DNA from: Alteromonas lipotrueiana
Lineage (GTDB): Bacteria > Pseudomonadota > Gammaproteobacteria > Enterobacterales > Alteromonadaceae
Direction of reading: 5' to 3'
Assembly (NCBI RefSeq): GCF_019249245.1
Contig: NZ_JAESDK010000010.1
Span: 61,275-125,274, forward strand
Length of the DNA: 64,000 bases
The notes below the pieces were generated by a model. That model was given only the letters and a program-made list of their open reading frames with translations. It was not told the origin of the DNA and did not search any database. This document shows positions 9,936 to 19,057 of the stretch, one piece after another; the stretch's first letter is position 1, and each line of letters begins with the position of its first letter. The translations under genes and the position numbers were made by a program.

Positions 9936-11534
9936 TTGTCTTCCAATCAATCTCCAAGCCAGACGTCGTATGAAGACCAGGCTCAAACCGGAATTTTTGC
10001 CAGATTTCTGGCTACTGTAGAGTGGCTTGGTAATCTTTTGCCACACCCGGTTACGTTATTTGCTCTGCTTTCTTTGTTTATTGTGTTGCTCAGCGGAATT
10101 CTTGGCTACTTTGATATATCGGTTATGGACCCGCGGCCAGAGGGAGCGAGTGGACGTAGCGCCGATGGCGTTATTAGCGTCATATCGTTGATGAGCGCCG
10201 AAGGGTTACAAAGAATTGTCACCGGCCTGGTGACCAACTTTACCGGCTTTGCCCCATTGGGTACCGTGTTGGTGGCACTTTTGGGGGTAGCTGTAGCTGA
10301 ACATTCAGGCCTGCTGTCAGCGGCAATGCGCGGACTGGTTATGAATGCACCAAAGCAGGTGGTCACTTTTGCCATTGTATTTGCGGGCATTATATCTAAC
10401 ACCGCTTCAGAGCTTGGCTATGTTGTTCTTATTCCCCTTGCCGCGATGATTTTTCACTCGTTAGGACGTCATCCACTGGCGGGCTTGGCCGCTGCCTTTG
10501 CAGGTGTATCGGCCGGGTACAGCGCGAATTTACTTTTAGGTACTGTTGATCCACTGCTTTCGGGCATTACCGAAGCGGCCGCACAAATGATTGACCCCGG
10601 TTATTCGGTAGGGCCGGAGGTCAATTGGTACTTCATGTTCATCAGCACTTTTGTGATTGCGATTATGGGCGCGGTGGTTACTGAAAAAATCGTTGAACCC
10701 CGACTAGGCCAGTTTGACGAAACTCAGGCCCCTGAAGGTCTTGAAAAACAGCAGATGAATGCACCCACAGCTCAAGAGAAAAAAGCCCTGAAATGGGCAG
10801 GCGTTTCTTTTGCTTTAACTTGCGCTGTGCTGGCTCTGACTATCGTACCTGACTGGGGTATTTTGCGTCATCCAGAAACCGGTGAAGTAGTCGGTAGTCC
10901 ATTTTTAAAAGGTATTGTCGCTTTTATCTTTATCACCTTTGCAATTCCGGGGTTTGTGTACGGCAAAGTAGTGGGCACCATGAAAAATGATAAAGACGTC
11001 ATTGATGCCATGGCTAAAAGCATGGGGTCAATGGGTCTGTACATTACGCTGGTGTTTTTTGCCGCGCAGTTTGTAGCATTCTTCAAATGGACAAATTTGG
11101 GCACGGTGTTGGCGATTAAAGGCGCCGCCATGCTGCAGTCTGTGGGTTTAGATGGGCCGTCAGTGTTTATTTTATTTATCATGATGTGCGGCCTGGTGAA
11201 TCTGTCTTTAGGCAGCGCCTCTGCACAATGGGCAGTTACCGCACCCATATTTGTGCCTATGCTAATGTTGGTGGGTTATGCTCCAGAGGTTATTCAGGCA
11301 GCGTACCGGGTAGGCGACTCGGTGACTAATGTTATCTCACCCATGATGAGCTATTTTGGCTTGATATTGGCCATGGCCGCCCGCTATCGAAAAGACATCG
11401 GAATGGGCACGCTCATCGCGATGATGTTGCCATACTCAATGATTTTCTTTGTCGGCTGGACCGTGCTGTTCTTTATCTGGGTTTTTGTGCTGGGAATGCC
11501 GGTGGGGCCTGGCGCCGCTACCTATTATCAGTAG
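9936..11534 (+). CDS. AbgT-family transporter (p-aminobenzoyl-glutamate carrier or antimetabolite pump)
   Basis: Members of the AbgT family move p-aminobenzoyl-glutamate into the cell (E. coli AbgT) or export sulfonamide-type antimetabolites (MtrF, YdaH). The 532-residue protein is strongly hydrophobic with about a dozen membrane segments and carries family stretches such as GIISNTASELGYVVLIPLA, AGYSANLLLGTVDPLLSG and SASAQWAVTAPIFVPM. The start is a TTG seven bases after AGAGG; no in-frame ATG fits better. It stands alone between two terminators, so it is monocistronic. Substrate and direction cannot be read from the sequence, hence no gene symbol. Confidence 0.88.
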   Translation: MSSNQSPSQTSYEDQAQTGIFARFLATVEWLGNLLPHPVTLFALLSLFIVLLSGILGYFDISVMDPRPEGASGRSADGVISVISLMSAEGLQRIVTGLVTNFTGFAPLGTVLVALLGVAVAEHSGLLSAAMRGLVMNAPKQVVTFAIVFAGIISNTASELGYVVLIPLAAMIFHSLGRHPLAGLAAAFAGVSAGYSANLLLGTVDPLLSGITEAAAQMIDPGYSVGPEVNWYFMFISTFVIAIMGAVVTEKIVEPRLGQFDETQAPEGLEKQQMNAPTAQEKKALKWAGVSFALTCAVLALTIVPDWGILRHPETGEVVGSPFLKGIVAFIFITFAIPGFVYGKVVGTMKNDKDVIDAMAKSMGSMGLYITLVFFAAQFVAFFKWTNLGTVLAIKGAAMLQSVGLDGPSVFILFIMMCGLVNLSLGSASAQWAVTAPIFVPMLMLVGYAPEVIQAAYRVGDSVTNVISPMMSYFGLILAMAARYRKDIGMGTLIAMMLPYSMIFFVGWTVLFFIWVFVLGMPVGPGAATYYQ

Positions 11535-11550
11535 CCAGACCTAAACTAAA

Positions 11551-11577
11551 AAGGCAGTTTTTCAACTGCCTTTTTTT
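11551..11577 (+). terminator. Rho-independent terminator after the AbgT-family gene
   Basis: A nine-base-pair stem AAGGCAGTT / AACTGCCTT with a TTTC loop runs into a T tract. It lies 17 bases after the stop codon. Confidence 0.93.
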
Positions 11578-11726
11578 ATGGGGTATTGTTATTGAGTAAA
11601 CTACCTTAAAAGGTATATTCGATTACCTCAATCAAATTTTCATTACGTTGTTTTAAACGATCGAATCTTCATATCATTTGGTATACATAGTAAAGTTTCT
11701 TTACACACCTCACTGGAACACGGTTA

Positions 11727-12806
11727 ATGAAGTTTAAAGGCACAAAGGATTATTCACATCGTCAACAAGACAGGCTGGGAGTACTGATCACCAATCTGGG
11801 CACCCCGCAAAGCCCGACGGCCGCTGCGCTTAAGCCTTACCTTAAACAATTTTTGTCGGATCCCAGGGTGGTTGAAGTTCCACGCTTTATCTGGTGGTTT
11901 GTGCTAAATGGTGTGATTTTGAATATTCGGCCTAAGCGCTCTGCAAAAGCTTATGCTTCGGTATGGACCGAAGACGGGTCGCCCCTTATGGCCATAACTA
12001 AACAGCAACACGCGGCGCTTGAAAAACGATGTCAGGACCATTACGGCGATGATGTAGTGGTCGATTTTGCCATGCGCTACGGAGACCCTTCTATTAGCAG
12101 CGCGCTTGACCGGCTGAACGCGAAGGGAGTTCGAAAAATTGTGGTATTACCGTTGTATCCGCAATATTGCGCCTCTACAACCGCCTCGACTTTTGACGCG
12201 GTGGCCGAAGATTTTCGTACGCGTCGCTGGATTCCTGAATTACGCTTTGTAACGCAATATCATGACAAACCGGCATACATAGAAGCATTAGCCAATAAAA
12301 TCCGGGCCCACTGGAAACAACATGGCCGCGCCGATAAATTATTAATGTCTTATCACGGTATCCCTAAGCGGTATCTGCTAAACGGCGATCCGTATCACTG
12401 CCAGTGCTATAAAACCTCGCGTCTGTTGGCTGAAGCATTACAACTTACTGATAACGAGTATATGACTACCTTTCAATCCCGCTTTGGCCGTGAAGAATGG
12501 CTTAAGCCGTACACCGACGAAACCATGAAGCGTTTACCCGGTGAGGGAGTTAAGTCGTTGCAGGTGGTGTGTCCGGGCTTTTCGTCTGATTGCCTGGAAA
12601 CAATTGAAGAAATTGGTGAAGAAAACAAAGAATATTTTATGGAAGCCGGAGGACAACGCTATGAATACATCGAAGCGTTGAACGCAGATAAAGCGCATAT
12701 TGATGTTTTATTTGAACTGGTAGAAAACAATTTACACGGTTGGCGGTTAGAGCATGATAATGATGCTCGCGCACGTCGTGCCCAGGCATTAGGAGCAAGT
12801 CAGTGA
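11727..12806 (+). CDS. hemH: Ferrochelatase
   Basis: HemH inserts ferrous iron into protoporphyrin IX as the last step of haem synthesis, at the inner face of the cytoplasmic membrane. The family landmarks are LGVLITNLGTP near the N terminus, the catalytic H210 in MSYHGIPKRY and the acidic E291 in SDCLETIEEIGEENK. PYHCQCYKT around residues 222-230 is also typical of gammaproteobacterial forms. The length of 359 residues is usual. The stop overlaps the GTG of the next gene, suggesting coupled translation. The ribosome site is weak. Confidence 0.96.
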   Translation: MKFKGTKDYSHRQQDRLGVLITNLGTPQSPTAAALKPYLKQFLSDPRVVEVPRFIWWFVLNGVILNIRPKRSAKAYASVWTEDGSPLMAITKQQHAALEKRCQDHYGDDVVVDFAMRYGDPSISSALDRLNAKGVRKIVVLPLYPQYCASTTASTFDAVAEDFRTRRWIPELRFVTQYHDKPAYIEALANKIRAHWKQHGRADKLLMSYHGIPKRYLLNGDPYHCQCYKTSRLLAEALQLTDNEYMTTFQSRFGREEWLKPYTDETMKRLPGEGVKSLQVVCPGFSSDCLETIEEIGEENKEYFMEAGGQRYEYIEALNADKAHIDVLFELVENNLHGWRLEHDNDARARRAQALGASQ

Positions 12807-13222
12807 GTGTAGATATACCCCGCGCACCAAAGTCATTAGCCGAAGCTCAAAAATTGGCGAACTTAATGGATACCGCATTTCGTATCCCGATCATTGGTTA
12901 TCGTATTGGTTTAGATGGCCTGTTAGGGTTTATCCCTGTGGTTGGTGACGTAATTTCTCTGGTACTGGCGGCACGTATTGTAAGGCTGGCCAAAAAAATG
13001 GGTGTGCCCGAAGATATGCAAAAAAAGATGGTAAAGAATGTGGCTCTTGATTTTGTCATAGGTCTTGTTCCTTTTATCGGCGATGTGGCCGACTTCTTTT
13101 TTAAAGCAAATAAAGCGAATGTGAAAATGATGGAAAAATGGTGGCTGGCTCAGCATGACCATGACATTAAACAGGCGACCAAGGAAAATCTGACCCGGTG
13201 GGCTTCAGAACCTTCGTCTTAA
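12803..13222 (+). CDS. DUF4112 membrane-associated protein coupled to hemH
   Basis: This 139-residue protein belongs to the DUF4112 family, recognised by the repeated hydrophobic pattern seen twice here: DGLLGFIPVVGDVISL (about 39-54) and DFVIGLVPFIGDVADFFFKA (about 76-95). Both segments look like membrane hairpins or re-entrant helices with a conserved P-x-x-GD turn. The function of the family is not known. The GTG start overlaps the hemH stop by four bases and has AGGAG upstream, so its translation is tied to ferrochelatase, which makes a link to haem or membrane supply possible but unproven. Confidence 0.85.
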   Translation: MSVDIPRAPKSLAEAQKLANLMDTAFRIPIIGYRIGLDGLLGFIPVVGDVISLVLAARIVRLAKKMGVPEDMQKKMVKNVALDFVIGLVPFIGDVADFFFKANKANVKMMEKWWLAQHDHDIKQATKENLTRWASEPSS

Positions 13223-13379
13223 CATCATACCCAGGGGGGCCAAACAAGCGCTTTCTTTATTTGCATCCTCCTGTTTCTGCTTAACACCAACATTGATTAT
13301 TAATCGCTTTCATCCTTGTCTGCGTAGCCATTAACACCCTGGTATAAACGCACTTTCAATAAAGGAGCAACAACACCGG

Positions 13380-15020
13380 ATGAAAGCCTCTGACCTATTT
13401 GTGAAAGCCTTGGAAGCTGAGGGTGTTGAATACATCTTTGGCATTCCCGGTGAAGAAAACCTCGATCTTCTCGAATCCCTTAGAACGTCAAGTATTAAAC
13501 TGGTATTAACCCGTCACGAACAAGGCGCGGGCTTTATGGCAGCAACTTATGGACGTCTGACCGGTAAAGTGGGTGTATGTCTATCTACCCTGGGCCCCGG
13601 GGCAACGAATCTGATGACCCCTGCAGCTTATGCACAGTTAGGTGCAATGCCAATGTTGATGATCACCGGACAAAAGCCAATCAAAACCTCTAAGCAAGGC
13701 CGGTTTCAGGTTATTGATGTGGTCGATATGCTTCGCTCGGTAACTAAATATACTACGCAGGTAGTCAGCGGTGAACGCATTCCCTCGATAGTGCGTGAAG
13801 CGTTCAGGGTGGCGCATGAAGAACGTCCCGGCGCGGTACATATTGAGTTGCCTGAGGATATTGCCGCCGAAAATACCGAAGCTCCGCTATTAAAACCCAG
13901 TATGACCCGCCGTCCTATCGCTGAATATAAAGCCATCGCCCATGCGGTAGAGATGATTGAGCAGGCGACCTCTCCGTTACTATTGATTGGCGCGGGAGCG
14001 AATCGTAAATTAACGGCTAAGATGTTACGTGAGTTTGTAGATGCCACAGGTATTCCTTTTGTCACGACGCAAATGGGCAAAGGTGTACTTAATGAAAGCG
14101 ATCCGTTATTTGCAGGAAATACGGCGTTGTCAGATGGCGACTTTGTTCATCGAGCCATAGAGCGTGCAGACCTAATCATCAATGTGGGCCATGACGTAGT
14201 CGAAAAACCGCCCTTTTTTATGCATCACGATGGTCAGCAGGTTATTCACATAAACTTTGATTCGGCGACCGTAGACCCGGTCTATTTTCCGCAACTTGAA
14301 GTTGTGGGCGACATTGCCAATAGTATCTGGCAGATAAAACAAGATCTGACGCCGCAAGACAGTTGGAAACTCAACTTTTACAAAGACGTCCACGAAGCTT
14401 ACGTGCAGCATCGGGGAGAAGCCGAAGGCGATGAGCGCTTTCCGGTATTACCTGAACGCTTTGTACGCGATGTCAGAAAAGTCATGCCTGAAAATGGCAT
14501 TGTGACACTGGATAACGGGGTCTACAAAATCTGGTTTGCCCGAAATTATCCCGCATACGGCCCCAATACATTATTGCTGGATAATGCGCTGGCCAGCATG
14601 GGCGCGGGGTTACCTTCAGCGATTGGCGCTAAGTTGGTACATCCGGAGGTACCGGTAGTAAGCGTCTGTGGTGATGGCGGTTTTATGATGAACAGCCAGG
14701 AGCTGGAAACGGCGGTTCGTCTGAAATTAGATTTGGTGGTCATTGTGCTGCGCGACGATGCCTACGGCATGATCAAGTGGAAACAATCTCATATGAACCT
14801 GGGCAACTTCGGTCTTGATTACGGCAATCCTGATTTAGTTAAGTATGCCGAAAGCTACGGCGCTAAAGGCTGGCGTATTCATAATACTGCCGAAATCGCC
14901 ACGACCCTGCAACAGTGTCTTGATACACCTGGGGTGCATGTTATTGATTGTCCGGTAGATTACAGTCTTAATGATGAAACACTTAACCGTACCATTAAAA
15001 AACTCAGTCAGAAACTTTAA
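13380..15020 (+). CDS. Acetolactate synthase-like thiamine-diphosphate enzyme (large subunit only)
   Basis: The 546-residue protein has the three-domain layout of the acetohydroxyacid synthase group: an N-terminal pyrimidine-binding domain with the activating E47 in LTRHEQGAGFMAATYGR, a central domain (about 190-330), and a C-terminal pyrophosphate domain with the ThDP motif beginning GDGGFMMNSQE (about 430-460). It resembles the IlvB-like proteins annotated as catabolic acetolactate synthase. No ilvN/ilvH-type regulatory subunit is nearby; instead an aldehyde dehydrogenase follows after 12 bases with its AAGGAG overlapping this stop. A decarboxylase or ligase acting on another 2-oxoacid is equally possible. 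The AAAGGAG site lies 12 bases from the ATG, rather far. Confidence 0.82.
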   Translation: MKASDLFVKALEAEGVEYIFGIPGEENLDLLESLRTSSIKLVLTRHEQGAGFMAATYGRLTGKVGVCLSTLGPGATNLMTPAAYAQLGAMPMLMITGQKPIKTSKQGRFQVIDVVDMLRSVTKYTTQVVSGERIPSIVREAFRVAHEERPGAVHIELPEDIAAENTEAPLLKPSMTRRPIAEYKAIAHAVEMIEQATSPLLLIGAGANRKLTAKMLREFVDATGIPFVTTQMGKGVLNESDPLFAGNTALSDGDFVHRAIERADLIINVGHDVVEKPPFFMHHDGQQVIHINFDSATVDPVYFPQLEVVGDIANSIWQIKQDLTPQDSWKLNFYKDVHEAYVQHRGEAEGDERFPVLPERFVRDVRKVMPENGIVTLDNGVYKIWFARNYPAYGPNTLLLDNALASMGAGLPSAIGAKLVHPEVPVVSVCGDGGFMMNSQELETAVRLKLDLVVIVLRDDAYGMIKWKQSHMNLGNFGLDYGNPDLVKYAESYGAKGWRIHNTAEIATTLQQCLDTPGVHVIDCPVDYSLNDETLNRTIKKLSQKL

Positions 15021-15032
15021 GGAGCCACCGCC

Positions 15033-16460
15033 ATGTTAAACAACAGCTATCCCTATTATCTGGCAAGCGAACCCGTATTTGCCAACGAAGACCTTGAAGT
15101 AACCAATAAATACACCGGCGAGGTGGCGACCAAAGTTGCCAAAGCCGATGCTGCAACAATTGATAAGGCGATTGCCGCCGCGCAAGATGCGCAACCCGCT
15201 ATGACTAAAATGGCCCCGTATCAGCGCAAAGCCGTATTAGATCATTGTGTAAAACGGTTTGAAGAACGTTTTGATGAGCTTGCTCAGGCTTTGTGTATAG
15301 AAGCAGGAAAGCCTATTAAAGATTCAAAGGGCGAAGTAACCCGTCTTATCGATACCTTTCGAATTGCGGCGGAAGAAAGTGTACGTATTAATGGTGAAGT
15401 CATTAACCTTGAGATCTCTGAGCGCACACAGGGTTATCAGGGAATGACCAAAAAAGTACCTATTGGTCCTTGCTCGTTTATTTCACCGTTTAATTTTCCA
15501 TTAAATTTAGCGGCGCACAAAGTCGCGCCTGCCATTGCCGCAGGTTGTACATTTGTTCTCAAGCCTGCCTCGCGTACCCCCATCGGCGCGCTTATTATTG
15601 GTGAGGTACTGGCCGAAACAGACTTACCCAAAGGCGCATTTTCAATTTTGCCATGCAGTCGCGATGGAGCAGAGCTATTTACCACCGACGAACGATTAAA
15701 ATTGTTAAGCTTTACCGGCTCGCCAGATGTGGGCTGGGCCCTGAAAGCCAAGGCCGGTAAAAAGCCGGTGGTGCTTGAATTGGGCGGCAATGCAGCGTGT
15801 ATTGTCGATGAGGACGCCGACCTTGAAGACGCCATCAATCGTATTATAGTGGGGGCTTATTATCAGTCGGGCCAGAGCTGTATAAGTGTGCAGCGTTTAC
15901 TCGTTCATGAACGTATTTACGATGAATTCAAAGAACGTTACGTGGCCCGGGTAAAAGATTTGGTAAGTGGTGACCCTAGTGACGAAGATACCTTCATTGG
16001 CCCTATGATCGCCGATTCCGAGGCCGAGCGTCTTGAAAACTGGATAAATGCAGCAAAAGACAGTGGCGCCAGTATTTTGTGCGGGGGTTCGCGTCAGGGC
16101 CCCATGCTTGAAGCAACCGTACTGGAAAATGTACCTAAAGACTGTGATGTCAGTGCCGAAGAAGCATTTGGCCCTGTTTCTGTATTAGAAAAATTCTCGA
16201 GCTACGAGGAGGCGCTGAAAGAGGCGAACAACAGCCGTTACGGGCTTCAGGCTGGGGTTTTCACCCGGGATATTTATAAAATTCAGCAAGCCTGGGATGA
16301 ACTTGAGGTAGGCGGCGTTATTATTGGTGATGTACCAAGTTGGAGAGTCGACAATATGCCCTATGGGGGCGTTAAAGATTCGGGTCTGGGTCGCGAAGGC
16401 TTACGCTATGCCATCGAAGATATGACCGAAACCCGATTGCTGGTCATTCGTCGGCCCTAA
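15033..16460 (+). CDS. NAD(P)-dependent aldehyde dehydrogenase family protein
   Basis: This 475-residue enzyme oxidises an aldehyde to the acid through a cysteine thioester. Visible landmarks are SPFNFPLNLAAHKVAPAIA, SFTGSPDVGW for cofactor binding, the catalytic glutamate in LELGGNA and the nucleophile C283 in SGQSCISVQR. The GQSCISVQR form is common among phosphonoacetaldehyde, lactaldehyde and related semialdehyde dehydrogenases, but the substrate cannot be assigned. It follows the thiamine-diphosphate enzyme in a two-gene unit, suggesting that it oxidises an aldehyde released by that enzyme. The 3' end overlaps the convergent DUF2237 gene by four bases. Confidence 0.88.
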   Translation: MLNNSYPYYLASEPVFANEDLEVTNKYTGEVATKVAKADAATIDKAIAAAQDAQPAMTKMAPYQRKAVLDHCVKRFEERFDELAQALCIEAGKPIKDSKGEVTRLIDTFRIAAEESVRINGEVINLEISERTQGYQGMTKKVPIGPCSFISPFNFPLNLAAHKVAPAIAAGCTFVLKPASRTPIGALIIGEVLAETDLPKGAFSILPCSRDGAELFTTDERLKLLSFTGSPDVGWALKAKAGKKPVVLELGGNAACIVDEDADLEDAINRIIVGAYYQSGQSCISVQRLLVHERIYDEFKERYVARVKDLVSGDPSDEDTFIGPMIADSEAERLENWINAAKDSGASILCGGSRQGPMLEATVLENVPKDCDVSAEEAFGPVSVLEKFSSYEEALKEANNSRYGLQAGVFTRDIYKIQQAWDELEVGGVIIGDVPSWRVDNMPYGGVKDSGLGREGLRYAIEDMTETRLLVIRRP

Positions 16461-16822
16461 GCCGGCTCGCTGGTAAACATTTCTAAAATGGGCAGTGGAA
16501 TAATCTCCAGTGCCCGAATATTGGTGGCGTTCAAATTTACTTTGGGCGCGACCCCTGCTTTATAGGCTTCTAGCCAGCGCGAAGCACAAAGACACCAACG
16601 ATCGCCTGGCTTTAAACCCGAAAACGACAGGTCGGGTCGTGGAGTCATTAAATCGTTACCGTATGAGGCCGTGAATTCTAAAAATTCACGATCAACAATG
16701 GCGCATACGCTGTGGTTTCCCTTATCTGCTATCGGAGTGTAGCAAAACCCTTCGCGCGTAAAACCCGTATTGCCACAACACAGCTGTAAGGGTTTGCCAT
16801 ACACATTCTTTGCATTTCCCAC
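16457..16822 (-). CDS. DUF2237 family protein
   Basis: The 121-residue protein matches the DUF2237 family through NVYGKPLQLCC near the N terminus, VCAIVDREFLEF, NDLMTPRP and the block LKPGDRWCLCASRWLEA. The family is widespread in bacteria and is rich in conserved cysteines (here C15, C16, C27, C40 and the CLC pair), but its function is unknown. Translation starts at a GTG with AAAAGG just upstream. The gene is convergent with the aldehyde dehydrogenase (overlap of four bases) and divergent from ubiG, with about 100 bases between. Confidence 0.88.
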   Translation of the reverse strand: MGNAKNVYGKPLQLCCGNTGFTREGFCYTPIADKGNHSVCAIVDREFLEFTASYGNDLMTPRPDLSFSGLKPGDRWCLCASRWLEAYKAGVAPKVNLNATNIRALEIIPLPILEMFTSEPA

Positions 16823-16925
16823 AGGCCTTTTCCCTTGTCCTGAACACTATTGTTACGATCAGAGTATTAAATAGCCAGTTCAATAGCAATACGTTGCCCT
16901 ACAAATAAGGTAGTGAGAATCTAAT

Positions 16926-17693
16926 ATGTTAGATAAGAGTGAACTTAGTAACTCAGTAAAAAACGACAATATGTCCGACGAAGAAGTGGCACGTTTTGAT
17001 AAAATGGCCGAAGCCTGGTGGGACCCCAACGGCGCCTATAAGACAGCGCTGGCCTTTAATGCAGCCCGGGTAAAGGTAATGCAACAACAAATTTGTGCCA
17101 CCCTTAACTGTGATGAACAAAGTCACCAGCCGCTGGCCGATATTAGGTTATTAGATGTTGGGTGTGGTGGTGGTCTTATCAGTGAATATATGGCAAAAGC
17201 GGGTGCTCAGGTGACCGGCATTGATGCCAGTGCGACCAGCATTGAAGTAGCAAAGCGACATGCGCAACAATCTGGGGTAAAGATTAACTATCAGCATATG
17301 TTGTCATCGCAGCTTGATAGCGAGCAACGTTACGATGTAGTGATTAATGCTGAGGTGGTAGAGCATGTTCCCGATCAAGCCGCGCTTATTAAAGATTGCG
17401 CCCGATTAGTTAAGCCCGGTGGAGTATTAATTCTGGCTACGCTGAATCGTACGGTGCTTAGTTACCTGATTGCGATAGTAGGGGCCGAGTATGTGATGAG
17501 GTACCTGCCCAAAGGGACGCACAGCTGGCGAAAATTTGTAAAGCCTGATGAGCTTGACCATTGGACCGGACCTGCGTTTACGCGTACTTATGCTACCGGT
17601 ATGCGGTTAAATCCACTTAGCCAGCAATGGAAAACAACAAGCAGCCTGGCGGTTAATTATGTGTTGGTTTATCAACGTCATTCATCAAACTAA
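16926..17693 (+). CDS. ubiG: UbiG-like SAM-dependent O-methyltransferase
   Basis: UbiG performs both O-methylations of the ubiquinone ring. The 255-residue protein has the UbiG-type AWWDPNG entry motif, SAM motif I LLDVGCGGGLISE, NAEVVEHVPD, LVKPGG and the late stretch VGAEYVMRYLPKGTHSWRKF, which is specific to UbiG and Coq3. It departs from the family where E. coli has INPLR (here FNAAR), and EMLEHVPD is replaced by EVVEHVPD. It may therefore be the genuine UbiG or a diverged paralogue. A second in-frame ATG lies 15 codons downstream. The upstream AAGGTAGTGAG could serve as ribosome site. Confidence 0.8.
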   Translation: MLDKSELSNSVKNDNMSDEEVARFDKMAEAWWDPNGAYKTALAFNAARVKVMQQQICATLNCDEQSHQPLADIRLLDVGCGGGLISEYMAKAGAQVTGIDASATSIEVAKRHAQQSGVKINYQHMLSSQLDSEQRYDVVINAEVVEHVPDQAALIKDCARLVKPGGVLILATLNRTVLSYLIAIVGAEYVMRYLPKGTHSWRKFVKPDELDHWTGPAFTRTYATGMRLNPLSQQWKTTSSLAVNYVLVYQRHSSN

Positions 17694-17772
17694 TAGCTCA
17701 GGCTATGCGAAGATAATTTGACAGAAAAAGTTACCCGGGTAGGCTAAAGCAATAACACCAGGAGGCCCTGCT

Positions 17773-18381
17773 ATGAAAATATACGAAACCAAGTCAGCAC
17801 CGAATCCACGCCGTGTCAGAATGTTTTTAGCAGAAAAAAATATAGAGATGGATTTTGTGCAGCTTGATCTGCAAAAAGGTGAGAATCTTACTGCTGAAAT
17901 GCGCGCTAAAAATCCGTTGGGCAAAGTACCGGTTTTGGAGCTGGATGATGGCACCTGTATTGCCGAAACCGACGCTATTTGTACCTATTTTGAAAACACA
18001 CACCCTGAACCCCCGCTAATGGGCGTAGATGCCAAAGATAAAGCGGTGGTGGCAATGTGGCAGCGCCAGGTAGAGCTGGCTTTAATGATGCAGGTAGGGA
18101 TGTGTTTTCAGCATACTACCGGCTATTTTAAAGACCGTATGGTACCGGTGGCCGAATTTGGACACGAAGCCGGAATTAATGCCAGCAAGTATCTGAATAT
18201 TCTTGAACATCGACTTGAAAACAATGCCTACATTGCAGGCGAACGGTTTACTATTGCTGATATTACAGCCGTCTGCGCTATAGATTTTGCCCGGGTGGTC
18301 AAAATTCGTCTAGCCGATAAACACAAAAATTTACAGGCCTGGTACGAACGTATTAGCGCACGCGATAGCGCTAAAGCCTGA
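17773..18381 (+). CDS. Glutathione S-transferase family protein (first of tandem pair)
   Basis: The 202-residue protein has an N-terminal thioredoxin-like domain (about 1-80), with the active-site region [14 protein letters not shown] that offers S8 rather than a tyrosine, [14 protein letters not shown] with its cis-proline, and ETDAICTYF for glutathione binding. The all-helical C-terminal domain follows, with [17 protein letters not shown] near the end. It probably conjugates or reduces electrophiles with glutathione; the substrate is unknown. AGGAGG lies nine bases before the ATG. Its TGA stop shares its A with the ATG of a second GST gene, so the pair is one operon. Confidence 0.9.
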   Translation: MKIYETKSAPNPRRVRMFLAEKNIEMDFVQLDLQKGENLTAEMRAKNPLGKVPVLELDDGTCIAETDAICTYFENTHPEPPLMGVDAKDKAVVAMWQRQVELALMMQVGMCFQHTTGYFKDRMVPVAEFGHEAGINASKYLNILEHRLENNAYIAGERFTIADITAVCAIDFARVVKIRLADKHKNLQAWYERISARDSAKA

Positions 18382-19031
18382 TGATTACCCTCTACACTGC
18401 GGCCACCCCAAACGGCTGGAAGGCATCGGTTGCTTTGGAAGAGATGCAGCTGCCCTACGAGGTTCATAATGTTGATCTGCGCGGGGGCGAGCAGCATACC
18501 GAGGCGTTTCGAAAGTTAAACCCTAACGGACGCATTCCGGTTATTGTCGATCACGACGCTGCTCATACGGTCTTTGAGTCTGGGGCTATTATGCATTATC
18601 TGGCCGAAAAAACCGGGCTGTTTTTACCTCAGCATGCGCTTAAACGAAGTCAGGTGATGCAGTGGCTAATGTTTCAAATGGGGGGAGTCGGTCCTATGAT
18701 GGGCCAGGCTAACGTATTTTACCGTTATTTGGACGAGACCATTCCTGTTGCCATAAAGCGGTATCAGAGCGAAGCCAGACGCTTATTTGAAGTATTAGAC
18801 ACACATTTGGCCAGCCATGAATATCTGGTCGATGAGTATAGCATTGCAGATATGGCAAACTGGTGCTGGGTACGAACCTACAAATGGTCGGGCGTGTCTA
18901 TTGACGGCCTTGAGCATTTACGCCGCTGGAAAAACAGCATTGAAGCGCGGCCCGCTGCCCGACGGGGCGTTGAAGTACCCCACAAAATTGTACCTGAAGA
19001 AATCGCCAAAGCAGGAAAACGCCTGATATGA
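18381..19031 (+). CDS. Glutathione S-transferase family protein, YfcG/Ure2-like (second of tandem pair)
   Basis: The 216-residue protein has a thioredoxin fold starting [18 protein letters not shown], in which T9 and N11 replace the classical tyrosine, as in YfcG and YghU (Nu class), followed by [12 protein letters not shown] and [15 protein letters not shown]. The C-terminal half contains [17 protein letters not shown] and [15 protein letters not shown], also YfcG-like. Nu-class enzymes act mainly as disulfide-bond reductases with glutathione, so that activity is likelier than conjugation. It overlaps the preceding GST stop by one base and differs clearly from it, so the pair is not a recent duplication. 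Confidence 0.9.
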   Translation: MITLYTAATPNGWKASVALEEMQLPYEVHNVDLRGGEQHTEAFRKLNPNGRIPVIVDHDAAHTVFESGAIMHYLAEKTGLFLPQHALKRSQVMQWLMFQMGGVGPMMGQANVFYRYLDETIPVAIKRYQSEARRLFEVLDTHLASHEYLVDEYSIADMANWCWVRTYKWSGVSIDGLEHLRRWKNSIEARPAARRGVEVPHKIVPEEIAKAGKRLI

Positions 19032-19057
19032 CGCTGCCCGGAGCTTTGTCCCCTGAT

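Noticed and set aside
10868..11248. 126-codon antisense frame within the AbgT-family gene
   Set aside because: Mirror of membrane-helix codons on the other strand; no ribosome site.
17773..19031. Recent tandem duplication of a GST gene
   Set aside because: The two proteins differ in active-site type (serine versus Thr/Asn) and share little sequence, so they are of separate origin.
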